Assembly (NCBI GenBank): GCA_019637615.1
Contig: JAHBVJ010000003.1
Span: forward strand, 124,001-188,000
Source: Anaerolineae bacterium
Lineage (GTDB): Bacteria; Chloroflexota; Anaerolineae; Aggregatilineales; UBA2796
DNA length: 64,000 nt
Direction: 5' to 3'
The position numbers were made by a program, and so were the translations under genes. Below, in pieces: positions 19,499 through 28,189 of the stretch (within the stretch, counting starts at the first letter, position 1; each line of letters begins with the position of its first letter). The notes beneath the pieces are model-generated. The model had not been told where the DNA came from and ran no database searches. It saw only the letters and a program-made list of their open reading frames with translations.

Positions 19499-20566
19499 TT
19501 ACGACTCCTGTTTAATCTTTTCCTGAATTTCCGTGATCAACGGCGTGTCTGTGGGGTCAACTTCATAGGCCATTGCCACGTAGTAACTGACATAATCACC
19601 GAACTGTACCGAGGACATCATTTGCGCCAATTTGCTTGATCCGCGTGCTTTGACGGTGTCGGACGCCAAGCCTTCCTGCAAATAGGCTTCGCGGGTCGCG
19701 TTCCAGCGTTGACTCACCCGCGCGTGGTCAGCTTGCGCCGCCACAAGGAATACTAGCGCTACTTTGACCATCAACGGTTTGGGGTAGGCCGTGCCCGCGA
19801 CCACGTTGTAATCGAGATCAGGCATCTCCTCATACTGCGCGACGGTCTTGCCGTTGTTGTTCAACTGCATCTTCCAGCGCTTCGCCACGGGCAGTGTGAT
19901 ACCCGATCCGTAGATGATCGGGATGCGCCCGATCATCTGCCCTGCCAGCCGCTTCGCCGGATTCTTGACGACGGGCGACTCGATGCCGAGGATGCCCACA
20001 TGGCGCTGCATCAACTCGACCGTTTCGGCTACGTCCGCAGCCAGATCACGCACCAAGCCCATCCGTACGACCAACGCGGTCAGCAATCCGACGAGCCAGC
20101 CAAACGCCGCCCGCTGTGGCCCCGCGCATGTATAGCCCCACACCACGCCGCCCGCGTTCTCGACATAGCTCGCCAGTTTGCCGCCCTGCGTGATCGCCAG
20201 CAGCTTAGTGCCGCGTGCATCCGCCAGTTCAGCGGCGTGCAGCACTTCCTCGGTATTGCCGTCGTGGCAGATCAAGATGACAAGCGTGCTTTGCCCATCC
20301 GCGAAGGCGGGCAGTTCGTACGAACGGTTCACTACGATCGGCAAATTACACATGTCCGCCACGAGTGCTGTCAGCACCTCGCCCGCCACCGCCGCATCGC
20401 CCATCGCCGCGATGACAAGGCGTTCCACGCGCTTGTACTGCGCGGGCAGCGACAACGTTTGACCGTGTGCCCACGCCGCTTCCAACTGTTGTGGTAGCGA
20501 ATCGATATGGGCACGCATGTTGGACTTGTCAAGTTCAGCAAAACGAGCGAGATCGTTTAAATTCAT
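19499..20566 (-). CDS. SIS-domain protein, bifunctional PGI/PMI-like with altered active site
   Basis: 355 residues, the usual length of bifunctional phosphoglucose/phosphomannose isomerases, with two SIS halves and the C-terminal family region. The known sugar-phosphate motifs are changed. The GGSAIGGD loop reads GDAAVAGE (about 56-63), the SYSGNTEE loop reads CHDGNTEE (100-107), and the HNE catalytic-glutamate site reads YNV (253-255). It may have lost isomerase activity or gained another ligand. The ATG at 20566 follows CGGAGT; frames upstream to 20749 lack support. It is the first gene of an operon with the aminotransferase. Confidence 0.8.
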   Translation of the reverse strand: MNLNDLARFAELDKSNMRAHIDSLPQQLEAAWAHGQTLSLPAQYKRVERLVIAAMGDAAVAGEVLTALVADMCNLPIVVNRSYELPAFADGQSTLVILICHDGNTEEVLHAAELADARGTKLLAITQGGKLASYVENAGGVVWGYTCAGPQRAAFGWLVGLLTALVVRMGLVRDLAADVAETVELMQRHVGILGIESPVVKNPAKRLAGQMIGRIPIIYGSGITLPVAKRWKMQLNNNGKTVAQYEEMPDLDYNVVAGTAYPKPLMVKVALVFLVAAQADHARVSQRWNATREAYLQEGLASDTVKARGSSKLAQMMSSVQFGDYVSYYVAMAYEVDPTDTPLITEIQEKIKQES

Positions 20567-20763
20567 GTGTACTCCGAGATTGTGAATATTTTCGCAGAAA
20601 GCCAGCCGATGATCAATAAGCGACCTAGGGTACGTGTTCAACATTAGGGCAACTTGCCAAATGCAGCCCACGATCATAGCGAAGCCAATGTCCAAAAGCC
20701 AACAGCTTATGTTTGCCTCAAAGCACCTGAGTGCTTGAGACGATCTCAACTAAGGTTCATAGT

Positions 20764-22605
20764 ATGGAAAGTTTAAGGCGTCATTCGAGTGAGGTTGAAG
20801 TGGAACAGCAGGTTAAGAATTCAGTCTTGGTATTAGGTATCGGGCTGGCGCTCGGTGTGTTAGGGATGCTCTTGACCTTCATAGGCACGATAGGGCTAGG
20901 CATGGCGTTGTTTTTCCTCGTGTGGGTTGGCGTCGTCCTCTTACATGCGCGCTGGCAGGGGATCACACCTCAGAAGCGTCCCTTGCTGCTGCTAGTACCA
21001 CTGATTTTCTCGGCGTTGATGCTGGCATTGCGGGCAGACTTCGGCCTTGGCCTGTTGAATATCGCGACATTTTTGGCGTCAGGACTCTTGCTCATCTTCT
21101 TCTTTAGCGGCGGCAATTTGCTGGCTTCATCTCTCTTGCGTTATGGGCTGGTCATTCTGGAAAGCGGTGTCGAAGTAGCGTTTCGTCCTTTCGATGAAGC
21201 GCTCGGCAGCCTCAAATGGATCACAGAGCGGCGCGGACAGTGGCAAAAACTGATGCCAGTCGTGCGCGGGTTGGCGATCACCGCTCCGATTGTGGTGGTT
21301 TTTCTCGTCCTGTTCGGATCCGCCGATGCCATTTTCGCGAAATATCTGCACGACTTCACGACGTTGTTTAATATCAACGACATCAATGGCATGGCATTGC
21401 GGGTGGGTTACGCAGGTGTTATCGGCTGGTTAGCGGTCGGTACGCTGTCCGCGTCACTCGTTGACCACAGCGAGAAGCGTAAACGCCCCCCTTCGCCGCA
21501 AGCTGAGACGGATATTCCCGATCAGGCTGATGCTGCACCCGATGTCGCCGTGAATGCACCTCTGTTTCGCTTGGGGCTAATCGAAGCGAGTATGGTCTTG
21601 GGCGGAGTCGGCAGCGTTTTCCTGTTGTTTGTACTCGTACAAGGCGTTTACCTGTTCGGCGGCGCGCATAACATCGCCAATTTTAGCTACGCCGAATATA
21701 CCCATCGCGGTTTCGCTGAACTGGTCACCATTGCAGTGCTGTCGCTCGGCCTGATTTATGTCCTCAAAAGCGTCACTAGCCCGACCGAAACGCATCAGAA
21801 CAAGCTGTTTCGCGGCTTGGGCACGCTGCTGCTCCTGCTCACGGGTGTCGTCCTGATGTCCGCCTTCCAGCGCTTACGTCTGTATGAGATCACGTATGGG
21901 TTCACCTCGCTGCGGTTAACGATTTACATCGCAATCGGGTGGCTAGGCGTGCTGCTGGTAGGCATGATCGCTTCACTATACTGGTCGCCGCGCACCGTGA
22001 AGGTGTTCGAGACTTCTGTACTCATTGCCGCATTTGGCTTCTCTATCACCCATAGTCTGATTAACCCTGACTGGTTCGTGGCATGGCAAAATATCAATCG
22101 CGGTGATATCGATCCGGTCTATTTATCGCTATTGTCTGAGGAAGCCACGCCTGCCCTCCTGTCACTGATTGACTCGCCCGATCCCGGCGTCAGGGTGATC
22201 ATGGCGAATCGGCTACGCGATCTGCAAACCATGCTGGCGCGTAGGGCAACCGACTGGCGAAGCATGACCTTGCGGGATTATGCGCTGCGTGTGCAGCTCG
22301 ATGATCGCGAACTGAATGACAAGATCGAAACTATCCTCAGTGAGGATGCCCCACACCTACTCGATGATACTCGCCTCGATACGGCGTTGAAACTTGGGAT
22401 GACTGTACGCGAAGTCACGCGTCAATTTGGCGCGCCGCTTTACTCGTATGCTGGCGCTGATCGCGGTGATGATGTGACCACCGTGTATAACCTGTATTAT
22501 TCCCTCCCCGACGGAAACAACCTATCGCTTGACTTTGATACCGTACGCGGTCTGACTACCGCTGACCGCTGCAACAATAGCGGGAAGTGCGTTTCAATTA
22601 AGTGA
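20764..22605 (+). CDS. DUF4153/DUF4173-family multi-pass membrane protein
   Basis: About 613 residues. Roughly ten or more hydrophobic helices cover residues 20-460 with few charged loops. The family pattern includes LFGSADAIFAKYL and, after the membrane part, LINPDWFVAWQNINR with LDP-like repeats and DSPDPGVRVIMANRL. The C-terminal 120 residues are soluble. Function is unknown for the family. The ATG at 20764 is preferred over the TTG at 20731. It is divergent from the SIS-domain operon. Confidence 0.82.
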   Translation: MESLRRHSSEVEVEQQVKNSVLVLGIGLALGVLGMLLTFIGTIGLGMALFFLVWVGVVLLHARWQGITPQKRPLLLLVPLIFSALMLALRADFGLGLLNIATFLASGLLLIFFFSGGNLLASSLLRYGLVILESGVEVAFRPFDEALGSLKWITERRGQWQKLMPVVRGLAITAPIVVVFLVLFGSADAIFAKYLHDFTTLFNINDINGMALRVGYAGVIGWLAVGTLSASLVDHSEKRKRPPSPQAETDIPDQADAAPDVAVNAPLFRLGLIEASMVLGGVGSVFLLFVLVQGVYLFGGAHNIANFSYAEYTHRGFAELVTIAVLSLGLIYVLKSVTSPTETHQNKLFRGLGTLLLLLTGVVLMSAFQRLRLYEITYGFTSLRLTIYIAIGWLGVLLVGMIASLYWSPRTVKVFETSVLIAAFGFSITHSLINPDWFVAWQNINRGDIDPVYLSLLSEEATPALLSLIDSPDPGVRVIMANRLRDLQTMLARRATDWRSMTLRDYALRVQLDDRELNDKIETILSEDAPHLLDDTRLDTALKLGMTVREVTRQFGAPLYSYAGADRGDDVTTVYNLYYSLPDGNNLSLDFDTVRGLTTADRCNNSGKCVSIK

Positions 22606-23108
22606 CGCCCTTGGACAGTAGCAAGCAGGCAGTTTGATTCCGATCATAAAACCGATCATAAACGCCCATAAGCATGATCATTTTGCTCATTGTTCTGCTC
22701 AGAGCATGATCGGAAACTTACTGCAACATCCGCGTATGATCGGTTTTATGATCGGAAGTTGAGCAGCCAAACCGATCATACATGATCGGTTACGAATTCA
22801 GCAGTTGAGTTAGGAGTGGTGTCTTGAGCGCCGTGTAGCGAATCAGACAGTTTGTTCGGAATAGTTCGGCAAGATGTAATCATCGTCACCAGATCGTCCA
22901 ACCTCCACCATTCTAAACGAACATTTGAGTTAAGTCAAGAGTATGTGCGCCGCGTAAAGTGCGTAAGTGAGCTGTATTGATTGAAGGCGTGGGTGTTGCG
23001 ATTCCCCACCGAGAATCAGTTTGTGTAGAGATTGTGATAACCAAAATTTCCAACATATACTACTCTATGCAAAATATAAACAATCCAATTAGCCAATTTT
23101 GAGTAACC
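22606..23108. other. Intergenic region carrying an inverted-word island
   Basis: About 500 bases without a gene. The left third holds the repeat island described separately. The remainder is AT-rich and forms the upstream region of the CHASE4 kinase gene, without a clear ribosome-binding site or promoter match. Confidence 0.6.
22640..22791. repeat. Island of CCGATCATA words in both orientations
   Basis: The word CCGATCATA occurs three times and its reverse complement (TATGATCGG or CATGATCGG) four times within 152 bases, plus one CATGATCA. Positions 22640-22660 and 22735-22755 are a perfect 21-base inverted repeat. Positions 22770-22791 form a near-closed palindrome with 10-base arms. It could form a cruciform, act as an operator array, or be the remnant of a mobile element. 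Confidence 0.8.
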
Positions 23109-25331
23109 ATGTCGCTCCGACGAAAGACCTTTATTGTTATCTTATGCACGGTCATTTGCTTAAATGCGATGGTATATCTCGCCTCTCGTGTCACCTTGTT
23201 ATCTGGGTTCATGGACGTTGAACGGCAAGATGTTGAAGTCAACGTCCAGCGTTTGGCAAATAGCCTAACTGATGACAATAAAGCGCTCGGTCAGGTGACC
23301 AACAGCTTGGCCTTTTGGGATGACACTTACACGTTCATTGAGGACAACAACGAGAAATACATCGAAGATAATCTCTATGACGAGATATTTGCCGAATATC
23401 GCACCAATCTCCAAGTGTTTGTCAATATCAAAGGCGAAGTGGTCTACAGCAAAGCGGTAGATATCGCCAAGATGGAAGACATCGCCGTTCCAGCAGGGTT
23501 CAGTCGCTATCTCGGCGCGGATAGCCCACTATTGGCGAAAAATGAGACCGACCGTGTGCAATATGATGGCGTGATTCTCGTTGATGACAGGCCAATGATG
23601 GTCTCGTCGCGCGGCATCTTGACAAGCCGCCTAGAAGGCCCCGTACATGGCACCTTGATTTGTGGACGCTTCATCGATGACGCGAAAATTAAGCAGCTTT
23701 CCGACGCTACCAAGCTGCATGTGACTGCTTACACACCCAACAATTCTGCGCTAGATAAGCACGTTTTACAGCAGTTAGAGGCGATTCAGGACGGGTTCCC
23801 ACTCGCGATGAATATCCTGAATGAAGATCAAGTCGAAGCATTCACCGTCATCGATGACTATGAGGGTAAACCAGCCTTGATCTTGAAGGTCGATTTTGCC
23901 CGCAAGATTTATGCGCAAGGTCAATCCGGTTTGCAAACCTTTACGCTGCTGTTGGGCATTGCCGACCTTGTCTTTGTGGTCGTTTCGTTGTTCCTCCTGA
24001 GTTGGACGGTACTAAAGCCGCTCACCCGATTGAGTAGTGATGTCAGCCACATCCGTACTAGTGGCAATCTGGCGGATCGGGTCATTGTACATGGACGAGA
24101 TGAACTCGCGGCGCTTGGACAGTCCATCAACCAAATGATGAATGGGCTGCAACAGTCGCATACAATGGTCATTGAAAGCGAAGCCCGCTACCGCACCCTA
24201 TTTGAAAACACGCACGACCTCATCCAATATTTAGATGCTCAGGGAAAATTTGTCTATGTTAATCAGGCGTGGCATGATGCGACGGGCTACCAACCCAGTG
24301 ACCTAGCTACGTTGAGTATGGAAGCCTTGCTGCGTCCGGCGGATGTTGAAGTGTATCGCACCTTGATACAAGACTTGAAGAACAACAAAACTCCGTTCGC
24401 GCCCGAATTGCATCTGCTGACGAAGCAAGGACGGGAAATCATCGTTACCGCCGATTTCGTCGTGCAAATGCGTGATGGCAAGTTCTACGCAACCGTCGGC
24501 CTCCTGCATGATATTACGGCGCGTATCGAAGCCGAGAGCCGCATCCAAGATCAGAATCGGTCGCTGCGCGAGACGAACCTCGACCTTGCCGAAGCGCGGC
24601 GTGTCGCGGAAGAAAATGCCCGCCTGAAAAGTCAGTTCCTCTCCACGATGTCGCATGAACTGCGGACACCGTTGAATGCGGTGATCGGCTATTCCGAAAT
24701 CATGTTGGAGGGCATGTCGGGGGAGATGAACGATGAGCAGACTGACAATATTAAACGCATCCATATCAACGCGCTGCACCTCTTGACATTGATTAACGAT
24801 GTGCTTGATTTGTCTAAGATCGAAGCAGGACGCCTCGTCGTTGTTCCTCTGCCATTCTTGATCAACGACCTCATGGATGAGGTAATGTATCAAACGAATG
24901 TGTTGATTGGTGCCAAGCCGATCCAGATGCGTTATACGCTCGATCCCAAACTCCCGCGTGAAGTCCTCGCTGACTATGGTCGATTAAAACAGATCATCAT
25001 CAATCTCCTATCGAACGCTACCAAGTTCACGGATCGGGGCGAAATTCGGCTCGATGTTGCCAAGGTCGATACCGACAAGTGGTCGATCACGGTGACAGAT
25101 ACGGGCATTGGCATTCCCTCCCATGCGCTCGAATATATCTTCGAGGAATTCCGGCAAGTGGACGGCAGCGAACAACGACGTTATGGTGGTACGGGACTAG
25201 GGCTTGCCATCGTTAAACGGTTGGTGCTGCTGATGAATGGTACAATCCGCGTAACCAGTAAGGTTGGGGAAGGCTCCACATTTATTGTGACGCTTCCTTT
25301 GGTGGTCGAAACGGTGGAAGTCCAATCATAA
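23109..25331 (+). CDS. CHASE4-HAMP-PAS sensor histidine kinase
   Basis: 740 residues. The first membrane helix (about 7-27) is followed by an extracellular CHASE4 domain (about 45-270) with the family hallmark FWDDTYTFIEDNNEKYI. A second helix (about 278-300), HAMP, PAS (about 365-480), a coiled coil, HisKA with STMSHELRTPLNAVIGYSE (H about 516) and HATPase_c with NLLSNATKFTD and GTGLGLAIVKRLV follow. It senses an extracellular signal and should phosphorelay to the receiver-only protein 10 bases downstream. Start: ATG at 23109, directly before the hydrophobic segment. Confidence 0.94.
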   Translation: MSLRRKTFIVILCTVICLNAMVYLASRVTLLSGFMDVERQDVEVNVQRLANSLTDDNKALGQVTNSLAFWDDTYTFIEDNNEKYIEDNLYDEIFAEYRTNLQVFVNIKGEVVYSKAVDIAKMEDIAVPAGFSRYLGADSPLLAKNETDRVQYDGVILVDDRPMMVSSRGILTSRLEGPVHGTLICGRFIDDAKIKQLSDATKLHVTAYTPNNSALDKHVLQQLEAIQDGFPLAMNILNEDQVEAFTVIDDYEGKPALILKVDFARKIYAQGQSGLQTFTLLLGIADLVFVVVSLFLLSWTVLKPLTRLSSDVSHIRTSGNLADRVIVHGRDELAALGQSINQMMNGLQQSHTMVIESEARYRTLFENTHDLIQYLDAQGKFVYVNQAWHDATGYQPSDLATLSMEALLRPADVEVYRTLIQDLKNNKTPFAPELHLLTKQGREIIVTADFVVQMRDGKFYATVGLLHDITARIEAESRIQDQNRSLRETNLDLAEARRVAEENARLKSQFLSTMSHELRTPLNAVIGYSEIMLEGMSGEMNDEQTDNIKRIHINALHLLTLINDVLDLSKIEAGRLVVVPLPFLINDLMDEVMYQTNVLIGAKPIQMRYTLDPKLPREVLADYGRLKQIIINLLSNATKFTDRGEIRLDVAKVDTDKWSITVTDTGIGIPSHALEYIFEEFRQVDGSEQRRYGGTGLGLAIVKRLVLLMNGTIRVTSKVGEGSTFIVTLPLVVETVEVQS

Positions 25332-25341
25332 GGGATGCGGT

Positions 25342-26163
25342 ATGCAAGACCAACTCGTTGCCGGATGGACAATCCTGATCATTGAAGATGAGCCAGATAA
25401 CGTGAACGTTGTTCGTAAAGTGATGGAATTCCACGGTGCCAACGTATACGTTGCGGACAATGGTATCGACGGCTTGCAAATGCTCACCAATATGACTCCC
25501 TCGCTGGTGCTGCTCGATCTCTCCATGCCACAGATGGATGGTTGGGAAGTTCTGAGAACGCTGCGTAGCAAAACCGGATTAGCCCAGTTGCCCGTCATTG
25601 CGTTGACCGCTCACGCCATGTCCGGCGATGAAGAAAGCGTTATGGCGGCTGGCTTCGACGGCTACATCGCCAAACCCATCCGCATCAACACGCTGTTGCC
25701 CAAGATCAAGGAGGCGCTACAACGCGCCAACAAACTCCAGCAAGCTCAAGCTAGTGCGGTTAACCAAGCACGACGACCAGCCAGCTTGGATGTGCAAGAT
25801 TTCCGCGTCTTGATCGTTGAAGACGAATTCGACAGCATTCGTATGGTGTCCAAGATCCTCAGCTACCACAAAGTCGAAACGCGGATCGTACACAATGGCT
25901 TCGAATGCTTGAGTGAACTAGCCACCTACACGCCCAGCGTCATCGTGATGGATCTGGCGATGCCCGGTAAGAACGGCTGGGAAACGCTCTACGAAATCCG
26001 CGCGAATCCATCGACCCAGCAAATTCCTGTGGTTGCGGTGACGGCTTATGGTTCTTCCAACGTTGCGCAAGACGCCCTCGATGCTGGTTTCAATGCCTAT
26101 TTCCCCAAACCTCTCAGCCCTGCAACTTTCGTCAGCGATCTGCTGAGGATTGTCAAAGAATAA
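25342..26163 (+). CDS. Tandem double-receiver response regulator
   Basis: 273 residues composed of two complete CheY-like receivers and no output domain. Receiver 1 has IIEDEPDN, the phospho-acceptor in LLDLSMPQMDGWE (about D58) and AKPI. Receiver 2 (from about 150) has IVEDEFDS, VMDLAMPGKNGWE (about D204) and PKPL. A Gln/Ala-rich linker separates them. It lies 10 bases after the CHASE4 kinase, so it is very likely its direct phosphate partner. With no output domain, it probably works through protein contacts or as a phosphate branch point. Confidence 0.93.
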   Translation: MQDQLVAGWTILIIEDEPDNVNVVRKVMEFHGANVYVADNGIDGLQMLTNMTPSLVLLDLSMPQMDGWEVLRTLRSKTGLAQLPVIALTAHAMSGDEESVMAAGFDGYIAKPIRINTLLPKIKEALQRANKLQQAQASAVNQARRPASLDVQDFRVLIVEDEFDSIRMVSKILSYHKVETRIVHNGFECLSELATYTPSVIVMDLAMPGKNGWETLYEIRANPSTQQIPVVAVTAYGSSNVAQDALDAGFNAYFPKPLSPATFVSDLLRIVKE

Positions 26164-26298
26164 AGAGCGTATAACAAAATCGATCAAATCGCACGTTATT
26201 ACACAATTTTTATGCAATGTTACGTTTACCTATGTTAAGGTTGAAATGGCAATTATTGCTGTCATCTCATAATTCATCAACCTAAGAGGGGGTTCCTA

Positions 26299-26445
26299 AT
26301 GCTTTATTTACCACGTGAAGAAGGACAAGGTCTGGTTGAATACGCACTTATCCTTGTGCTCGTGGCGGTCGTGGTGATCGTCATCCTTGCGCTGCTCGGC
26401 CCGACCATCGGCAATATTTTCTCGAATATCATCCGTAACCTCTAA
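26299..26445 (+). CDS. Flp/Fap-type pilin subunit (48 aa)
   Basis: A short gene with AAGAGGGGG upstream of the ATG. The product has a charged leader ending in Gly, then QGLVEYALILVLVAVVVIV and a hydrophobic tail. This is the Flp prepilin pattern: cleavage after Gly by a TadV/PilD-type peptidase, with Glu at +5. Flp pilins polymerise into Tad pili used for surface attachment. No tad assembly genes are in the window, so this is an orphan subunit, closed off by a strong terminator. It follows the two-component pair at 23.1-26.2 kb. Confidence 0.85.
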   Translation: MLYLPREEGQGLVEYALILVLVAVVVIVILALLGPTIGNIFSNIIRNL

Positions 26446-26464
26446 ATCCACTTTACTGACCACT

Positions 26465-26495
26465 GATCAAGCCCGACATCGGGCTTGATCTTTTT
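26465..26495 (+). terminator. Strong intrinsic terminator after the Flp pilin gene
   Basis: A perfect 12-bp stem GATCAAGCCCGA / TCGGGCTTGATC, with a loop of CA between the arms, followed by five T residues. It is 20 bases after the pilin stop codon. Confidence 0.92.
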
Positions 26496-26559
26496 CTCCC
26501 CTTCGCCTTTCGATAAGAACAAACGTCTGTAGTAGGCTGCTTCATGGTATACTGGCAGC

Positions 26560-27816
26560 ATGAGCCGCAAGATACTGCACCTCGACCTAGACGCCTTCTT
26601 TTGCTGTGTGGAAGAACTGCGCGATCCGGCACTGCGCGGGAAGCCCTTTGCCGTCGGCGGACGACCAGAACAACGCGGCGTGGTGGCCTCGTGTTCGTAT
26701 GCCGCGCGGCGTTTCGGCGTTCGGTCTGCCATGCCGATGTCGCGGGCGGTGCGGCTGTGCCCCGATTTGCTCATCGTCCCGCACGATTTCAAGGCTTACC
26801 GCGCGATGTCCGCCAAAGTAATGGCGATCCTGCATCAGTACACGCCGCTGGTCGAGCAAATCTCGATTGATGAAGCCTTCCTCGATGTCACCGATCTGGT
26901 TGAATCAGCCGAGCAGATCGCAAGGACATTGCAGCGGCGCATCAACGCGGAATTGCAGTTATCATGCTCGCTCGGCGTGGCGACGAACAAATTGGTCGCC
27001 AAGATCGCCAACAATATCGGCAAGGACGCCAAGAAAAAAGACGCCAGCGGCAACCCGCCCAACGCGATCATGGTCGTGGCGGCGGGAGACGAGGCACGCT
27101 TCCTCGCGCCGTTAGCGACCAACGAATTATGGGGCGTGGGGCCGAAAACCGCCGAACAGTTAGCCGCGCTTGGCATTCAGACGATTGGCGACATCGCGCG
27201 TTACTCCGAGAAGGCGCTGACCAAACAGTTTGGCAAGAATGGTCATGATTTGTGGCTGCACGCGCAGGGCATCGATGATCGCCGGTTGGAAACTGACCGC
27301 GAGACAAAATCCGTGAGCCGCGAAACGACGTTTGTCCATGATGTGCGTGACAGTGCCATCTTACGGCGCACGCTCGAAACATTGTGCGATGATGTCAGCC
27401 GCCAACTGCACAAAGAGAAGCTGCGCGGCACGACGATCAAGATTAAATTGCGCTGGTCGGACTTCCGCACGCTGACACGGCAGACTACCTTGATCACGCC
27501 GACGGATAACGAGGCCGAAATCCTCAAGGCGGCAATGCGCTTGCTCGATCAGCACCGCCCGCCGCAGAACGCGGTGCGCTTGCTAGGCGTCGGCGTCAGT
27601 CACTTTGTGGAGCCGACAACCCAGTTGAGCTTGTGGGAAGTGCCAGTGAGCACGAATGAGCCGCCTCCAACTGTCGCGCATGACGAGATGCCATTACTGC
27701 CCAACGTACCCAGTGCCAAGCAGGAAAAGCTCCGATCGGCGCTGGATGCACTGCGCAGCCGCTTCGGTGAGCAGACCGTCAAACGTGCCAGCGAGCTTAA
27801 GAATGAAGATGGCTAG
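26560..27816 (+). CDS. dinB: DNA polymerase IV (Y-family)
   Basis: 418 residues. The palm motif HLDLDAFFCCVEELRDP carries the first catalytic Asp and the aromatic steric gate. The second acidic motif is QISIDEAFLDVTD. Helix-hairpin-helix (LWGVGPKTAEQLAALGI) and little-finger regions follow. The C-terminus lacks an obvious beta-clamp motif of the QLxLF type, although TTQLSLWE around residue 352 is a good clamp-binding candidate. It performs error-prone translesion synthesis. Its stop codon and that of the convergent DUF5519 gene share the palindrome CTAG. Confidence 0.95.
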   Translation: MSRKILHLDLDAFFCCVEELRDPALRGKPFAVGGRPEQRGVVASCSYAARRFGVRSAMPMSRAVRLCPDLLIVPHDFKAYRAMSAKVMAILHQYTPLVEQISIDEAFLDVTDLVESAEQIARTLQRRINAELQLSCSLGVATNKLVAKIANNIGKDAKKKDASGNPPNAIMVVAAGDEARFLAPLATNELWGVGPKTAEQLAALGIQTIGDIARYSEKALTKQFGKNGHDLWLHAQGIDDRRLETDRETKSVSRETTFVHDVRDSAILRRTLETLCDDVSRQLHKEKLRGTTIKIKLRWSDFRTLTRQTTLITPTDNEAEILKAAMRLLDQHRPPQNAVRLLGVGVSHFVEPTTQLSLWEVPVSTNEPPPTVAHDEMPLLPNVPSAKQEKLRSALDALRSRFGEQTVKRASELKNEDG

Positions 27817-28169
27817 TCGCCATCGGGTTCGGGTGCAGCGCCGCGCGATGAACGCTGCTTGATCGCCACCTCATAAGACAGCCGGAACAATTCGACGGCA
27901 CGGGCGATGTCTGGCTGTTCGCGCAGGTAAAAGCTCACCCAACCAGTGTCCGGCAAGATGTGGTGCGGTTCGGCGCGACCTTCCGCAACGAGTTGATCAC
28001 GCAGTTTGGTGGGGAACGGAATATCCACCAGATCGTCACCATGAATGTGCCCTAATTCGCGCTTGCCAAGCCGGTATTCAGTACCGCCGAAGCGATGCGA
28101 ATGCGCGGTGACACCTTCCCACGCTAATACCTGCTGCTGAATCGCGGCACCTGCGCCCGAAACTGCCAC
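27813..28169 (-). CDS. DUF5519 (luciferase-like domain) protein
   Basis: 118 residues, the usual size for DUF5519. The pattern HRFGGTEYRLGKRELGHIHGDD...DIPFP and the C-terminal HHILPDTGWVSFYLRE are family-like. The biochemical role is not known, although the family is sometimes labelled luciferase-domain. It lies convergent to dinB and 20 bases upstream of malQ on the same strand. Confidence 0.8.
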   Translation of the reverse strand: MAVSGAGAAIQQQVLAWEGVTAHSHRFGGTEYRLGKRELGHIHGDDLVDIPFPTKLRDQLVAEGRAEPHHILPDTGWVSFYLREQPDIARAVELFRLSYEVAIKQRSSRGAAPEPDGD

Positions 28170-28189
28170 TACTTCACCTCCAAATCATG

